A stretch of 6,613 nt of DNA. Source: Cyanobacteria bacterium UBA11153 (GTDB taxonomy: Bacteria > Cyanobacteriota > Cyanobacteriia > Cyanobacteriales > Coleofasciculaceae). A program made the position numbers and the translations under genes. Shown piece by piece: positions 1-5,983 of the stretch (position 1 is its first letter; the number at the start of each line of letters is the position of its first letter). The stretch lies in assembly GCA_003511885.1 (NCBI GenBank), contig DOIX01000317.1:1-6613 (forward strand), given 5' to 3'. The notes beneath the pieces are model-generated. The model did no database searches. It was not told where the DNA came from and saw only the letters and a program-made list of their open reading frames with translations.

Positions 1-85
1 CACTTGACTTGAAAGAGAGCCCCTGGTAGAGCAAGTTCTGACGTTGAACTTAGAATCCCCGTGTCTTTAGACCGGGGAGTGTCAA
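1..85 (+). mobile_element. Right end of an IS200/IS605-family (TnpB-type) element, partial
   Basis: The segment ends in a GC-rich hairpin (56-78) followed by GAGTGTCAA, finishing at TCAA (82-85). In IS200/IS605 elements such as ISDra2 the right cleavage site is TCAA just after a subterminal hairpin, so the boundary is placed at 85. The reading frame at 8-70 would give a tail starting LEREPLVEQ and stopping at 68-70 inside the hairpin, as TnpB C-termini often do. That frame has a stop at 5-7, so the tail is either broken upstream or not coding; I do not call a CDS. The rest of the element would lie to the left of the window. The assignment rests on the hairpin and boundary motif only. Confidence 0.55.
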
Positions 86-105
86 CCCTAGTTTGAACTT
101 TCCAC
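50..105 (+). ncRNA. Possible 3' part of a TnpB guide RNA (omega/reRNA) with adjoining guide
   Basis: In TnpB systems the guide RNA comes from the right end of the element and its guide is the flanking DNA just past the boundary. Here a stem (TCCCCG 56-61 with CGGGGA 73-78, extended by GTCT 63-66 with AGAC 69-72 and one bulged T at 62) is followed by GAGTGTCAA. If the element ends at 85, the guide would start at 86 (CCCTAGTTTGAACTTTCC). The 5' part of the RNA is outside the window. This is inferred from family architecture. Confidence 0.35.
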
Positions 106-186
106 CGATGATGGGCAGTTTCCCCGTGTAAGATCCTCACTCTGATTAGGTTTTGATATTTTTAGCTTTTTAATTTTGAAATCTCT

Positions 187-233
187 CCCAGTTGCGGCAG
201 TCTTCAGGATGCTTCCGGAAGACTCAAACTGGG
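187..233. repeat. Imperfect stem-loop abutting a perfect palindrome
   Basis: Outer arms CCCAGTT (187-193) and AACTGGG (227-233) pair perfectly. Inner arms AGTCTTC (199-205) and GAAGACT (218-224) also pair perfectly, with an asymmetric internal loop of 5 and 2 nt and a 12-nt apical loop. The structure ends exactly where the next inverted repeat starts (234), so the two look like parts of one composite element. No coding potential is seen in it. The function is unknown; a repeat or structured RNA is possible. Confidence 0.6.
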
Positions 234-304
234 CTGACGGGGTGACAACAAGCTGTCAATCCCGCACGCAGTAAGGGATTGACAGCTTGTTGTCACCCCG
301 TCAG
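234..304. repeat. Perfect 30-bp inverted repeat with 11-nt loop
   Basis: The left arm (234-263) and right arm (275-304) are exact reverse complements over 30 bp. They are separated by GCACGCAGTAA (264-274). The symmetry breaks at 233/305. Each arm also contains a smaller palindrome (GACA...TGTC at 244-257). Neither strand has a T-run after the stem, so it is not a usual intrinsic terminator. Perfect conservation of both arms suggests a recent or maintained element: a palindromic mobile repeat, a recombinase or transposase substrate, or a structured transcript. I cannot assign it to a named family. Confidence 0.85.
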
Positions 305-328
305 GGATTTATGCAAAAGGTCTAAAGA

Positions 329-541
329 GGGCTTGCTGCACAAGTCTAAAAACCTTATACATCAAGGGTTAGAGGACGATTAAAGGTTCAGGGTGTGCCA
401 GGTTTTTGCACCTTTATACTGAAAATCCTTGCACTTTTGGGAAACTGAGCCAAAAAATAAGTTCGGATTTTCTCCCCTGCTCCCTGCTCCCCTGCCCCCC
501 TGCCTCTTTGAAACCTCACCAAAAACTTATTCAGCAAGCCC
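329..541. mobile_element. MITE-like non-autonomous element, 213 bp
   Basis: The ends are GGGCTTGCTG (329-338) and its exact reverse complement CAGCAAGCCC (532-541). The similarity extends inward to 16 of 18 positions (328-345 against 525-542). The element is flanked by a perfect 6-bp direct repeat TAAAGA (323-328 and 542-547), as expected for a target-site duplication. The interior has no ORF of note and contains a C-rich tandem stretch. Size, terminal repeats and duplication together fit a miniature inverted-repeat element mobilised in trans by a DDE-type transposase, or an internally deleted insertion sequence. The parent IS family is not identifiable from the sequence alone. Confidence 0.7.
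472..506. repeat. C-rich short tandem repeat (CTCCCCTG/CTCCCTG)
   Basis: Degenerate 7-8 nt units run in tandem: CTCCCCTG, CTCCCTG, CTCCCCTG, CCCCCCTG, then a partial unit. Such CTCCCCTGC strings are common in the intergenic DNA of filamentous cyanobacteria. It lies inside the MITE-like element. Confidence 0.75.
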
Positions 542-634
542 TAAAGATTTCTCAGTCTGGTCAATCCACAAAAAGGTAAGATAGTAGTGGTATCTAAACA
601 ATGATTTAAGATTCTTAAGACAAAACTTTATAAT

Positions 635-1066
635 ATGAAATTTCCTCCACATCTGAAGGCGATAAATGTTGTAGCAGCCTGCCTCACGGCGGCAAGCATT
701 GCGATCGCAGTCCCAGTCCCGTCAGGATTGAGCCAGACAATCCAGGCTGAAGACATCGAACACTTGAGCTGCACCAAACAAGGACAAAAGTTAATTTGCG
801 ACATTGAGACGATGGATAGTCAAACTGCCCCATCGCGCTCTCCTTCAGAGCAACAGCTCTCAGTCCCCACGCGAACCTATTTGCTGAGTCCTAACCTAGA
901 TGAGAAACTAGCAAACATTCTACTAGGGATCTCTTTCATTGGCCTTCCAGTGGGTCTCATCCTGCTTATACTCTGGTTTGACAAACATGCTGCCGAGCAA
1001 GATTCTCAGCTACAAAGCCAAATTGAAGCATTAGAGCGGATTTGGAACCAGACTTCCCAAAGTTAG
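635..1066 (+). CDS. Unknown small membrane protein with signal/anchor segment and C-terminal helix
   Basis: This is a 143-residue protein that I do not recognise. The N-terminus has basic residues followed by a hydrophobic stretch (about residues 8-26, ending AIAVP), fitting a signal peptide or N-terminal anchor. Residues 40-60 carry two cysteines nine apart (C46, C55) that could form a disulfide outside the membrane. Residues 61-80 are Ser/Pro/Gln rich and probably disordered. A clear transmembrane helix spans about 92-115, followed by a charged, Gln-rich helix (118-138) that could be a short coiled coil. The ATG at 635 has no good Shine-Dalgarno sequence, and the next in-frame Met (residue 60) would remove the signal segment, so 635 is kept. 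A HIP1 octamer (701-708) lies within the gene. It is convergent with the nitrate-reductase-associated gene, and no link to nitrate is implied. Confidence 0.65.
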   Translation: MKFPPHLKAINVVAACLTAASIAIAVPVPSGLSQTIQAEDIEHLSCTKQGQKLICDIETMDSQTAPSRSPSEQQLSVPTRTYLLSPNLDEKLANILLGISFIGLPVGLILLILWFDKHAAEQDSQLQSQIEALERIWNQTSQS

Positions 1067-1067
1067 A

Positions 1068-1101
1068 TATAGCAGTTGACAGTTGACAATTGACGTTGAC
1101 A
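1068..1101. repeat. Short tandem heptamer repeat (GTTGACA)
   Basis: GTTGACA occurs at 1075-1081, 1082-1088 and 1095-1101, with an ATTGAC unit between. The left flank TATAGCAGTTGACA (1068-1081) recurs exactly at 1650-1663 on the other side of the next gene. This is the heptanucleotide type of repeat seen in filamentous cyanobacteria. Confidence 0.8.
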
Positions 1102-1162
1102 GCCCCTAATCCCTCGCTATAAAAGTTATTTGAATCGAACCATCCAACTTTAGATCTGTACC

Positions 1163-1612
1163 TCAAGCCAAATCAAACTCCTTCAAAGCTGGTAAAAAAT
1201 TACGGTTTTCATGATTAGAGCGACTGAGTTTGATGAGTGCAAAGCGCTGTAGCGGGGTAAGGGATGCCCACTGCTCGATGGTTAAGGTCAGATCTAAGCT
1301 AAAGCTTTGAGCCTCGACGCTAGCAGGAATTGCCCCAGGATTGTGCCATTCCGGGGTAGGATCGATCGGGAGGTCTTTGGGGGGATCGCCTCCATGTTTT
1401 GCTACCAGTTGATGCACCATTTCTCGATAGGTTTGCCCCTCAGTTTCCGTTTCGCAAGGGCATTGTACCAACTCCTGACGCTCTAACTGTGAAAAATGAT
1501 TCCAGTCAGGCAGTTTGAGCTTAACACCACAGGTATCTAGTTTATAGCGCACCTGCATAGGAATGCAGCGCAGGCTATCAACGAAATCGGCTTCAAATTG
1601 AAAAAAAGTCAT
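1163..1612 (-). CDS. Nitrate reductase-associated protein
   Basis: The protein is 149 residues and soluble, with no membrane segments. It matches by recall the small cyanobacterial family annotated as nitrate reductase-associated protein (Pfam Nitr_red_assoc), which is found near nitrate assimilation genes and has no established biochemical role. Typical features seen are the N-terminal FFQFEADFVDSLRCIPMQVR, then a KLDTCGVKLKL segment, and a C-terminal TIEQWASLTPLQRFALIKLS helix. Family length is close to this. The frame could also start at a TTG at 1615, but the ATG at 1612 is preferred: GAGG (1621-1624) lies 8 nt upstream. It is in the same orientation as the nar genes but 291 bp beyond nrtP behind a palindromic repeat, so it may have its own promoter; no NtcA site (GTA-N8-TAC) is visible upstream. 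Repeats sharing TATAGCAGTTGACA lie on both sides. Confidence 0.85.
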   Translation of the reverse strand: MTFFQFEADFVDSLRCIPMQVRYKLDTCGVKLKLPDWNHFSQLERQELVQCPCETETEGQTYREMVHQLVAKHGGDPPKDLPIDPTPEWHNPGAIPASVEAQSFSLDLTLTIEQWASLTPLQRFALIKLSRSNHENRNFLPALKEFDLA

Positions 1613-1649
1613 CAAAAAAACCTCATAATTTCATAAGCTGTGAAGCAGT

Positions 1650-1673
1650 TATAGCAGTTGACAATTGACAGTT
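1650..1673. repeat. Short tandem heptamer repeat (second GTTGACA locus)
   Basis: TATAGCAGTTGACA (1650-1663) is identical to 1068-1081 and is followed by ATTGACAGTT. With the locus at 1068-1101 it brackets the nitrate-reductase-associated gene in direct orientation. It lies 38 nt upstream of that gene's start, in its presumed 5' untranslated or promoter region. Confidence 0.75.
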
Positions 1674-1787
1674 ATTTTAGAGATGTCTAATATCCAGAAT
1701 AACAGCGCAGCAGCTTATTAAGTTTCAGTCTATTTAATATAAATCAAACCCTTGAGCGAGCAAAGGTGTAAACCTCTATTCGTCAAC

Positions 1788-1878
1788 AGATCTCAGTTCT
1801 AACTGAGATCTTGCACCAGTTTCAATAAGAGGCGGAGCCTCCCTGCTATTGAGAATGGTGCAAGATCTCAGTTCTAAC
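1788..1878. repeat. Nested palindromic repeat downstream of nrtP
   Basis: AGATCTCAGTT (1788-1798) pairs with 1801-1811 over a 2-nt loop. The segment 1801-1817 also pairs perfectly over 17 bp with 1857-1873, extending to 25 of 27 positions (1801-1827 with 1847-1873). A third hairpin, GAGGC-GGA-GCCTC (1829-1841), sits in the loop. AGATCTCAGTTCTAAC occurs twice in direct orientation (1788-1803 and 1863-1878). On the nrtP strand the structure starts 28 nt past the stop codon but has no following T-run. It may halt transcription or protect the mRNA 3' end, or may simply be a dispersed repeat. The rest of the 1616-1906 gap shows only the heptamer repeat and AT-rich DNA. Confidence 0.75.
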
Positions 1879-1906
1879 CAATGTGACGGTTGCGATTCGA
1901 TCGGGA

Positions 1907-3391
1907 TTAACCCAACTTATGTCTACCCAGAGTTTTTGGTTCTCGATCGCTTTGAGAGTGGAGGATAGCAGGTTCGCGCAAGTAGAAAGCGCAGAATCCA
2001 GCACAGATGAGAGCGGCAATTCCCATACTTTCAAAGAGGACTTTAGCATTGCTCAGACTGAAAATGGTGAGATAAATCAAACCGCCAAAGTTGCCATAAG
2101 CACCGACACTACCGGAAATCTGTCCTACGATCTCTTTTTTGATTAAAGGCACGATCGCAAAGGTTGCCCCACAACCTGCCTGAGCAAAATAAGCTGCGAT
2201 TACAGTAATCGCGATCGCAAAGGCTAAAGACCATTGACTATTAACTGACGAGGCGAATAGATAGCTGATGCCAATCCCGAGGCTAATCGCCACCAATGTC
2301 CACTTGCGGCTGCCAGAGCGATCGGAAATTAAGCCACCACTAGGACGGGAAAATAGATTCAAAAAGGGATAGCAGGCAGCAATCATGCTCGCAGTCAGAT
2401 GGTTAAGTTGGAAAGTGTGTTCAAAAAAGGCAGGCAACATCGACACCACTGCCAATTCCGAACCAAAACTAACAACATAAGCAAAGTTCAGTAAGCCAAT
2501 CTGCCGATACTGAAAACGTTGTGCCGGAGTGTAAATTTTCTGTCCCCGCAAGAGTTCGCGATTCACCTGATAAGCTTGGTAGGTTTGCAAACCATAGAGT
2601 CCAGCAAGAATCGCCCAAATCATTAGCATCTGCCCTTGATTAAGAAAGGCAATCCCTGGTTGAGTCAACCGCCATGCCATCAGCCCCACAGCAGCGAGGA
2701 GTCCGAAGTTAAAAGCAATCATAGTGTAGAAACTGGGGACACTAGTGACTTCGATCGATCCATGCCGTTTGGGACGCTGATAAACCACACCTTCAGGAGT
2801 ATCCTGAGCCAAGCGCAGATAAACCAGACTGTAGAGGGCACAGATAATGCCTACTATCGTAATTGCCAGTCGCCAGTTACTGCTGCCACCTGAGAGGAAG
2901 ACGGTTCCCAGAGCCACCATCGGTAGGACAAATTCTGCTGCTGCTGCACCAAAATTACCCCAGCCGCCGTAGATACCCTCAGCAATCCCAATCTCTTTGG
3001 AGGGAAACCACTCTGAAACCATGCGAATCCCCACGACGAAACCTGCACCGACAATACCCATTAGCAATCGGCTCCAGACGAGTTGATCGAAACTGTGGGA
3101 AAGTGCGGTAGTCAAGCAAGGCAGAAGGGCAAACATCAGTAAGCCAGAAAAGGTCCGCCGAGGGCCAAACTTATCCAAAACCATACCAATGACAATTCGG
3201 GCGGGAATGGTGAGCGCTAGGTTGCAAATAGCCAGGGTTTTCAGTTGTACGGGGGAAAGTTGGAGTTCCCGGGCGATAGTTGTGGCAAAGGGTGCAAAGT
3301 TGAACCATGCTACGAAGGTAAGAAAAAAAGCAAACCACGTTAAATGAAGAATGCGGTAACGTCCGCGCCAAGAAAGTAATCCTTTTAGCAT
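1907..3391 (-). CDS. nrtP: NrtP-type nitrate/nitrite permease (MFS, NNP family)
   Basis: This 494-residue polytopic inner-membrane protein is predicted to import nitrate, and probably nitrite. The start (LLSWRGRYRILHLTWFAFFLTFV...) is characteristic of cyanobacterial NrtP. Seen features include the substrate-binding-type arginine R65 in the second helix, MFS motif A at 69-79 (GMVLDKFGPRR), and the first nitrate signature at 112-149 with WGNFG. Two extra hydrophobic helices lie at about 222-270 between the halves. The second arginine is R349, with motif A repeated at 352-363, and the second nitrate signature is at 404-437. Length is normal for NrtP, and AGGA (3401-3404) lies 9 nt before the ATG. 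Only 35 nt separate it from the upstream narK, so co-transcription is likely. A HIP1 site and several GATCGC hexamers fall within it. NrtP usually serves assimilation, so its position behind narJIK is notable. A NarK1-type symporter role within the respiratory cluster is possible. Confidence 0.85.
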   Translation of the reverse strand: MLKGLLSWRGRYRILHLTWFAFFLTFVAWFNFAPFATTIARELQLSPVQLKTLAICNLALTIPARIVIGMVLDKFGPRRTFSGLLMFALLPCLTTALSHSFDQLVWSRLLMGIVGAGFVVGIRMVSEWFPSKEIGIAEGIYGGWGNFGAAAAEFVLPMVALGTVFLSGGSSNWRLAITIVGIICALYSLVYLRLAQDTPEGVVYQRPKRHGSIEVTSVPSFYTMIAFNFGLLAAVGLMAWRLTQPGIAFLNQGQMLMIWAILAGLYGLQTYQAYQVNRELLRGQKIYTPAQRFQYRQIGLLNFAYVVSFGSELAVVSMLPAFFEHTFQLNHLTASMIAACYPFLNLFSRPSGGLISDRSGSRKWTLVAISLGIGISYLFASSVNSQWSLAFAIAITVIAAYFAQAGCGATFAIVPLIKKEIVGQISGSVGAYGNFGGLIYLTIFSLSNAKVLFESMGIAALICAGFCAFYLREPAILHSQSDREPKTLGRHKLG

Positions 3392-3426
3392 AGTGAGTAA
3401 TCCTGGAAAAAGTTAGAGTGATAGTT

Positions 3427-5004
3427 TCAGCAGGGAATTTCGGCATTTTTCCTGGCGTAAAACCACCAGTTAACGATCAGACAACTGAAGTAATAAATCG
3501 CAAAGCCATAAAGAGCATATTCAGCATGTCCGGCTTTGATTTGTTCTCCAAAAACTTTGGGAATAATAAATGCGCCATAAGCAGCAACAGCAGAAGACCA
3601 ACCCAAAACAGGTCCGGCTTGATTAGGCTCAAAGATAATTGGAATCATCCGAAAAGTTGAACCATTACCAATCCCTGTTGTAATAAATAAGATGAGGAAA
3701 AGGATGAGGAAAGGAATGAAATACACTTCAGGAGTTGGGGATGCCGTGGCTTTTTTTATGTAATAAGCTACCCCTAATGTAGACCCAATCATGACAACAG
3801 TATCCCATTGAGTAACCACTGCTCCACCCAATTTATCGGACAGCCAACCACCGACAGGGCGGATTAAAGATCCCACTAAAGGTCCCAACCAGGCATAAGC
3901 AAACGGGTTAATCGCATTTGGATTAGCAGAGCCGTCAGGCAATTGTCCAAACACAATTTTAATTAATAATGGAAAGGCTGCGGAATATCCAATAAAAGAG
4001 CCAAAGGTCATCGTATAGAGCCAAGTCATTATCCAATTGTGCTTATTTTTAAAGATGCGGTATTGACGAGTCAGAGAAATTTTGAATATGTCTTGCATCA
4101 TCCCCATAATTACCACGGTCAAGGTAATGGTAACTGGCAACACAATCCACATACTAATTCCTAGCTTGAGTAGCATATACAAGTCAACTGCGGCAGTAAA
4201 AAAAGCACACAAGATTAGAACCAATGCTTTAGACAAAGCCGAGATTGTACTCTTCAAATCAGAACCAACATCAGGACTCACAGTGGGGAGGTTATTCATG
4301 TTCAGACAGGCATTAATAACCACCACAATCAAAATTGGAACCCAAACTAACCCACAATTTTGAATCCAGATGAGACTACCAGCAGCTTGATGTCCAATAT
4401 TCGCTGGCAAAGGAAGACCATTTCCACTGAGAGGGCCAAAGAGGGCAAAACTCATGACAAAAGGCAATAAAACCTGCATGATACTGACACCTAAATTGCC
4501 GAATCCGGCATTTAGACCTAATGCAGCTCCTTGCTTTTTTTTGGGGAAAAAGAAGCTAATGTTAGACATTGATGAGGCGAAGTTTCCGCCACCAATACCA
4601 GACAAAGCTGCTAAAACTACAAAGAAACCGTATGGTAAATTAGGATTCTGGAGGGCAATCCCTGTTCCTAATGCCGGAATAATTAACAACGCCGTCGTCA
4701 AAGCAACAACATTTTTGCCTCCAGAAATTGCAATCAAAAATGAGTTAGGAATTCTTAATGTTGCACCCGTCAATCCAGCAACAGATCCTAATGTAAAAAG
4801 TTGATCGTTATCAAATGGAAAACCTAGATTTTTCATTTGAACGGTAATAATACTCCAGTAAAGCCAGATGGCGAAAGCACATAGTAAACAGGGAATGGAT
4901 GACCAAAGATTGCGATTTGCTATTCTTGATCCTCTCTTTTCCCAAAACTCAGGATCTTCTGGATTCCAGTTACTTAAAGCGCTCACAGATTTAATTTCAG
5001 ACAT
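3427..5004 (-). CDS. narK: NarK-family nitrate/nitrite transporter of respiratory type
   Basis: This 525-residue MFS protein resembles the NarK/NarU branch linked to respiratory nitrate reductase. Those proteins typically exchange nitrate for nitrite or co-transport nitrate with protons. The N-terminal WNPEDPEFWEKRG segment (13-25) and RNLW (31-34) are branch hallmarks. R84 and R382 correspond to the two nitrate-binding arginines of E. coli NarK (R89, R305). Nitrate signatures lie at about 136-172 (GIGGGNFASSMSNISFFFP) and in the last quarter (GIGNGSTFRMIPIIFEPNQ). It is about 60 residues longer than E. coli NarK, mainly from a segment at roughly 250-310 that adds two hydrophobic helices between the halves. 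AGGAG (5012-5016) is 7 nt before the ATG. It is followed by nrtP after 35 nt and preceded by narI with a 124-nt repeat-containing gap. By eye it is more AT-rich than nrtP and has no HIP1 site. Confidence 0.9.
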   Translation of the reverse strand: MSEIKSVSALSNWNPEDPEFWEKRGSRIANRNLWSSIPCLLCAFAIWLYWSIITVQMKNLGFPFDNDQLFTLGSVAGLTGATLRIPNSFLIAISGGKNVVALTTALLIIPALGTGIALQNPNLPYGFFVVLAALSGIGGGNFASSMSNISFFFPKKKQGAALGLNAGFGNLGVSIMQVLLPFVMSFALFGPLSGNGLPLPANIGHQAAGSLIWIQNCGLVWVPILIVVVINACLNMNNLPTVSPDVGSDLKSTISALSKALVLILCAFFTAAVDLYMLLKLGISMWIVLPVTITLTVVIMGMMQDIFKISLTRQYRIFKNKHNWIMTWLYTMTFGSFIGYSAAFPLLIKIVFGQLPDGSANPNAINPFAYAWLGPLVGSLIRPVGGWLSDKLGGAVVTQWDTVVMIGSTLGVAYYIKKATASPTPEVYFIPFLILFLILFITTGIGNGSTFRMIPIIFEPNQAGPVLGWSSAVAAYGAFIIPKVFGEQIKAGHAEYALYGFAIYYFSCLIVNWWFYARKNAEIPC

Positions 5005-5021
5005 AGCGCTACTCCTAAAAG

Positions 5022-5099
5022 GGGCTAGGGGCTAGAGAGTGGAGGAGAAGTTTTAACTAATGACTAATTACCAATGACTAATAATTACCAATGACTAAT
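5022..5099. repeat. Intergenic short tandem repeats between narI and narK
   Basis: GGGCTAG occurs twice in tandem (5022-5028, 5029-5035). Further on, AATGACTAAT occurs three times (5059-5068, 5073-5082, 5090-5099), separated by ATTACC-type spacers. Both are common cyanobacterial repeat motifs. They fill most of the narI-narK gap, leaving only the narK Shine-Dalgarno region free. Confidence 0.75.
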
Positions 5100-5128
5100 T
5101 AATTTGGCGATAATACTTCAGATTGGTA

Positions 5129-5815
5129 TCAGGTTTTAGGGGCAATCGAGCGCTGATTCCACACCACCACTTGTGGGGATCTCCAAATATATTGAAGGGG
5201 TACAGAAAGGAAGTGAACAAGGCGAGTAAAAGGCAGGAGTAAAACTAAAGCAAAAGCTCCCACAATGTGGACTTTCACCATGACTGGCAGCGTGGTAATT
5301 ACATCGAGATTGGGATTGAAGAGAAACAGCGATCGCAAATAGGGCACTGCTGAGGTAGCATACCAAGATGAACCCCAGCGATAAAAGATTGCTGTCCATA
5401 CTCCTGCTACTACTTGCACTAATAAAGCTAAAAGCAGCACTAAATCCATTGGCGAAGTCACGACGCGAATTCGAGCCTGGGAAAGGCGACGGAAAATTAG
5501 AACTCCTATTCCCCACAGGCTGAGAAAGCCCATCGCTAACCCAGTGGATTCCAGAATATATAACCGCCAGGGGACTCCATTCCAAGCTAGTAGGGAGCGC
5601 GGCATCAAAAAACCTAATATATGAATGGTGAGAATACCGAGAATCCCGTAGTGCCAAGTAACTGAACCCCAAAACAGTTGTTTGCTCTCTAAAAACTGGG
5701 ATGACAAACTCGAGTAAGTAAAGCGATTATTGAAATAGCGCAGACAGGTAACGACGAGGGCAATTGCTATTGCTATATAGGGAAAGATTGCGAACAATAA
5801 TGTATCGATAGTCAT
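5129..5815 (-). CDS. narI: Respiratory nitrate reductase gamma subunit (cytochrome b)
   Basis: NarI anchors the NarGH catalytic dimer to the membrane and oxidises quinol through two b-type haems, passing electrons to the Fe-S subunit NarH. The protein has 228 residues (E. coli NarI has 225) with five clear hydrophobic helices. The four haem-ligand histidines are present: H55 and H65, ten apart, and H183 and H201, eighteen apart. This is the same spacing as E. coli H56/H66 and H187/H205. Flanking motifs fit: FWGSVTWHYGILGILTIH before and KVHIVGAFALVLLLPFTRLVH after. AGGAG (5821-5825) is 5 nt before the ATG. It follows narJ after a 168-nt gap with a palindromic repeat and precedes narK. One HIP1 octamer (5329-5336) is inside. 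The complete ligand set argues for a functional subunit; narG and narH must lie outside the window. Confidence 0.93.
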   Translation of the reverse strand: MTIDTLLFAIFPYIAIAIALVVTCLRYFNNRFTYSSLSSQFLESKQLFWGSVTWHYGILGILTIHILGFLMPRSLLAWNGVPWRLYILESTGLAMGFLSLWGIGVLIFRRLSQARIRVVTSPMDLVLLLALLVQVVAGVWTAIFYRWGSSWYATSAVPYLRSLFLFNPNLDVITTLPVMVKVHIVGAFALVLLLPFTRLVHFLSVPLQYIWRSPQVVVWNQRSIAPKT

Positions 5816-5881
5816 AACAACTCCTTAAATTGGTCATTGGTTATACCAACTTTCTAAATCTCTGCTACAGTTATTCTCATG

Positions 5882-5922
5882 GCTCCCCCCTTACTAAGAG
5901 GGGTTGGGGGGTGAATATGTAG
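5882..5922. repeat. C/G-rich hairpin repeat, copy 1 (narJ-narI gap)
   Basis: The repeat begins GCTCCCCCCTTACTAAGAGG and ends GTGAATATGTAG. It matches 6544-6585 closely and in the same orientation. The CCCCCCTT...AAGAGGGG arms pair with one mismatch. Around it, ATACCAA (5843-5849) and TTGGTAT (5934-5940) form a 7-bp outer inverted pair. It is a dispersed repeat type common in cyanobacteria. The remainder of the 168-nt gap shows no gene or clear regulatory site apart from the narI Shine-Dalgarno. Confidence 0.8.
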
Positions 5923-5983
5923 CGCTATTGAAATTGGTATTATTTATTAACCTTTTGCCTAGTTAATAATCAGAAATTGATCC

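Noticed and set aside
234..304. The 30-bp palindrome as an intrinsic terminator
   Set aside because: No T-run follows the stem on either strand, and no gene ends nearby inside the window.
629..634. TATAAT directly before the ATG at 635, as a -10 promoter element
   Set aside because: Transcription would begin about 7 nt downstream, inside the ORF and past the ATG, so it cannot drive this start. It is probably chance in AT-rich DNA.
966..1166. 66-residue minus-strand ORF overlapping the end of the small membrane gene
   Set aside because: It crosses the heptamer repeat and antisense coding sequence, with no support as a gene.
1613..1906. NtcA-binding site upstream of the nitrate-reductase-associated gene
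   Set aside because: I looked for GTA-N8-TAC here and in the other nar intergenic gaps and found none. A diverged site cannot be excluded by eye.
1883..3111. Several short ORFs in nrtP on both strands (for example 1883-2146, 2636-2893, 2854-3054)
   Set aside because: All overlap the well-supported nrtP frame and have low-complexity or unstructured translations.
4082..4804. Plus-strand ORFs of 93 and 116 residues inside narK
   Set aside because: They are antisense shadows of conserved transmembrane segments, with no ribosome-binding site and no recognisable domain.
5055..5104. CRISPR-like array from the AATGACTAAT repeats
   Set aside because: The units are only 10 nt with near-repetitive 4-7 nt spacers, which fits short tandem intergenic repeats and not CRISPR.
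5136..5672. 178-residue minus-strand ORF overlapping narI
   Set aside because: It is an alternate frame of narI, rich in Ser/Pro/Phe with no family features; narI itself has all its haem ligands.
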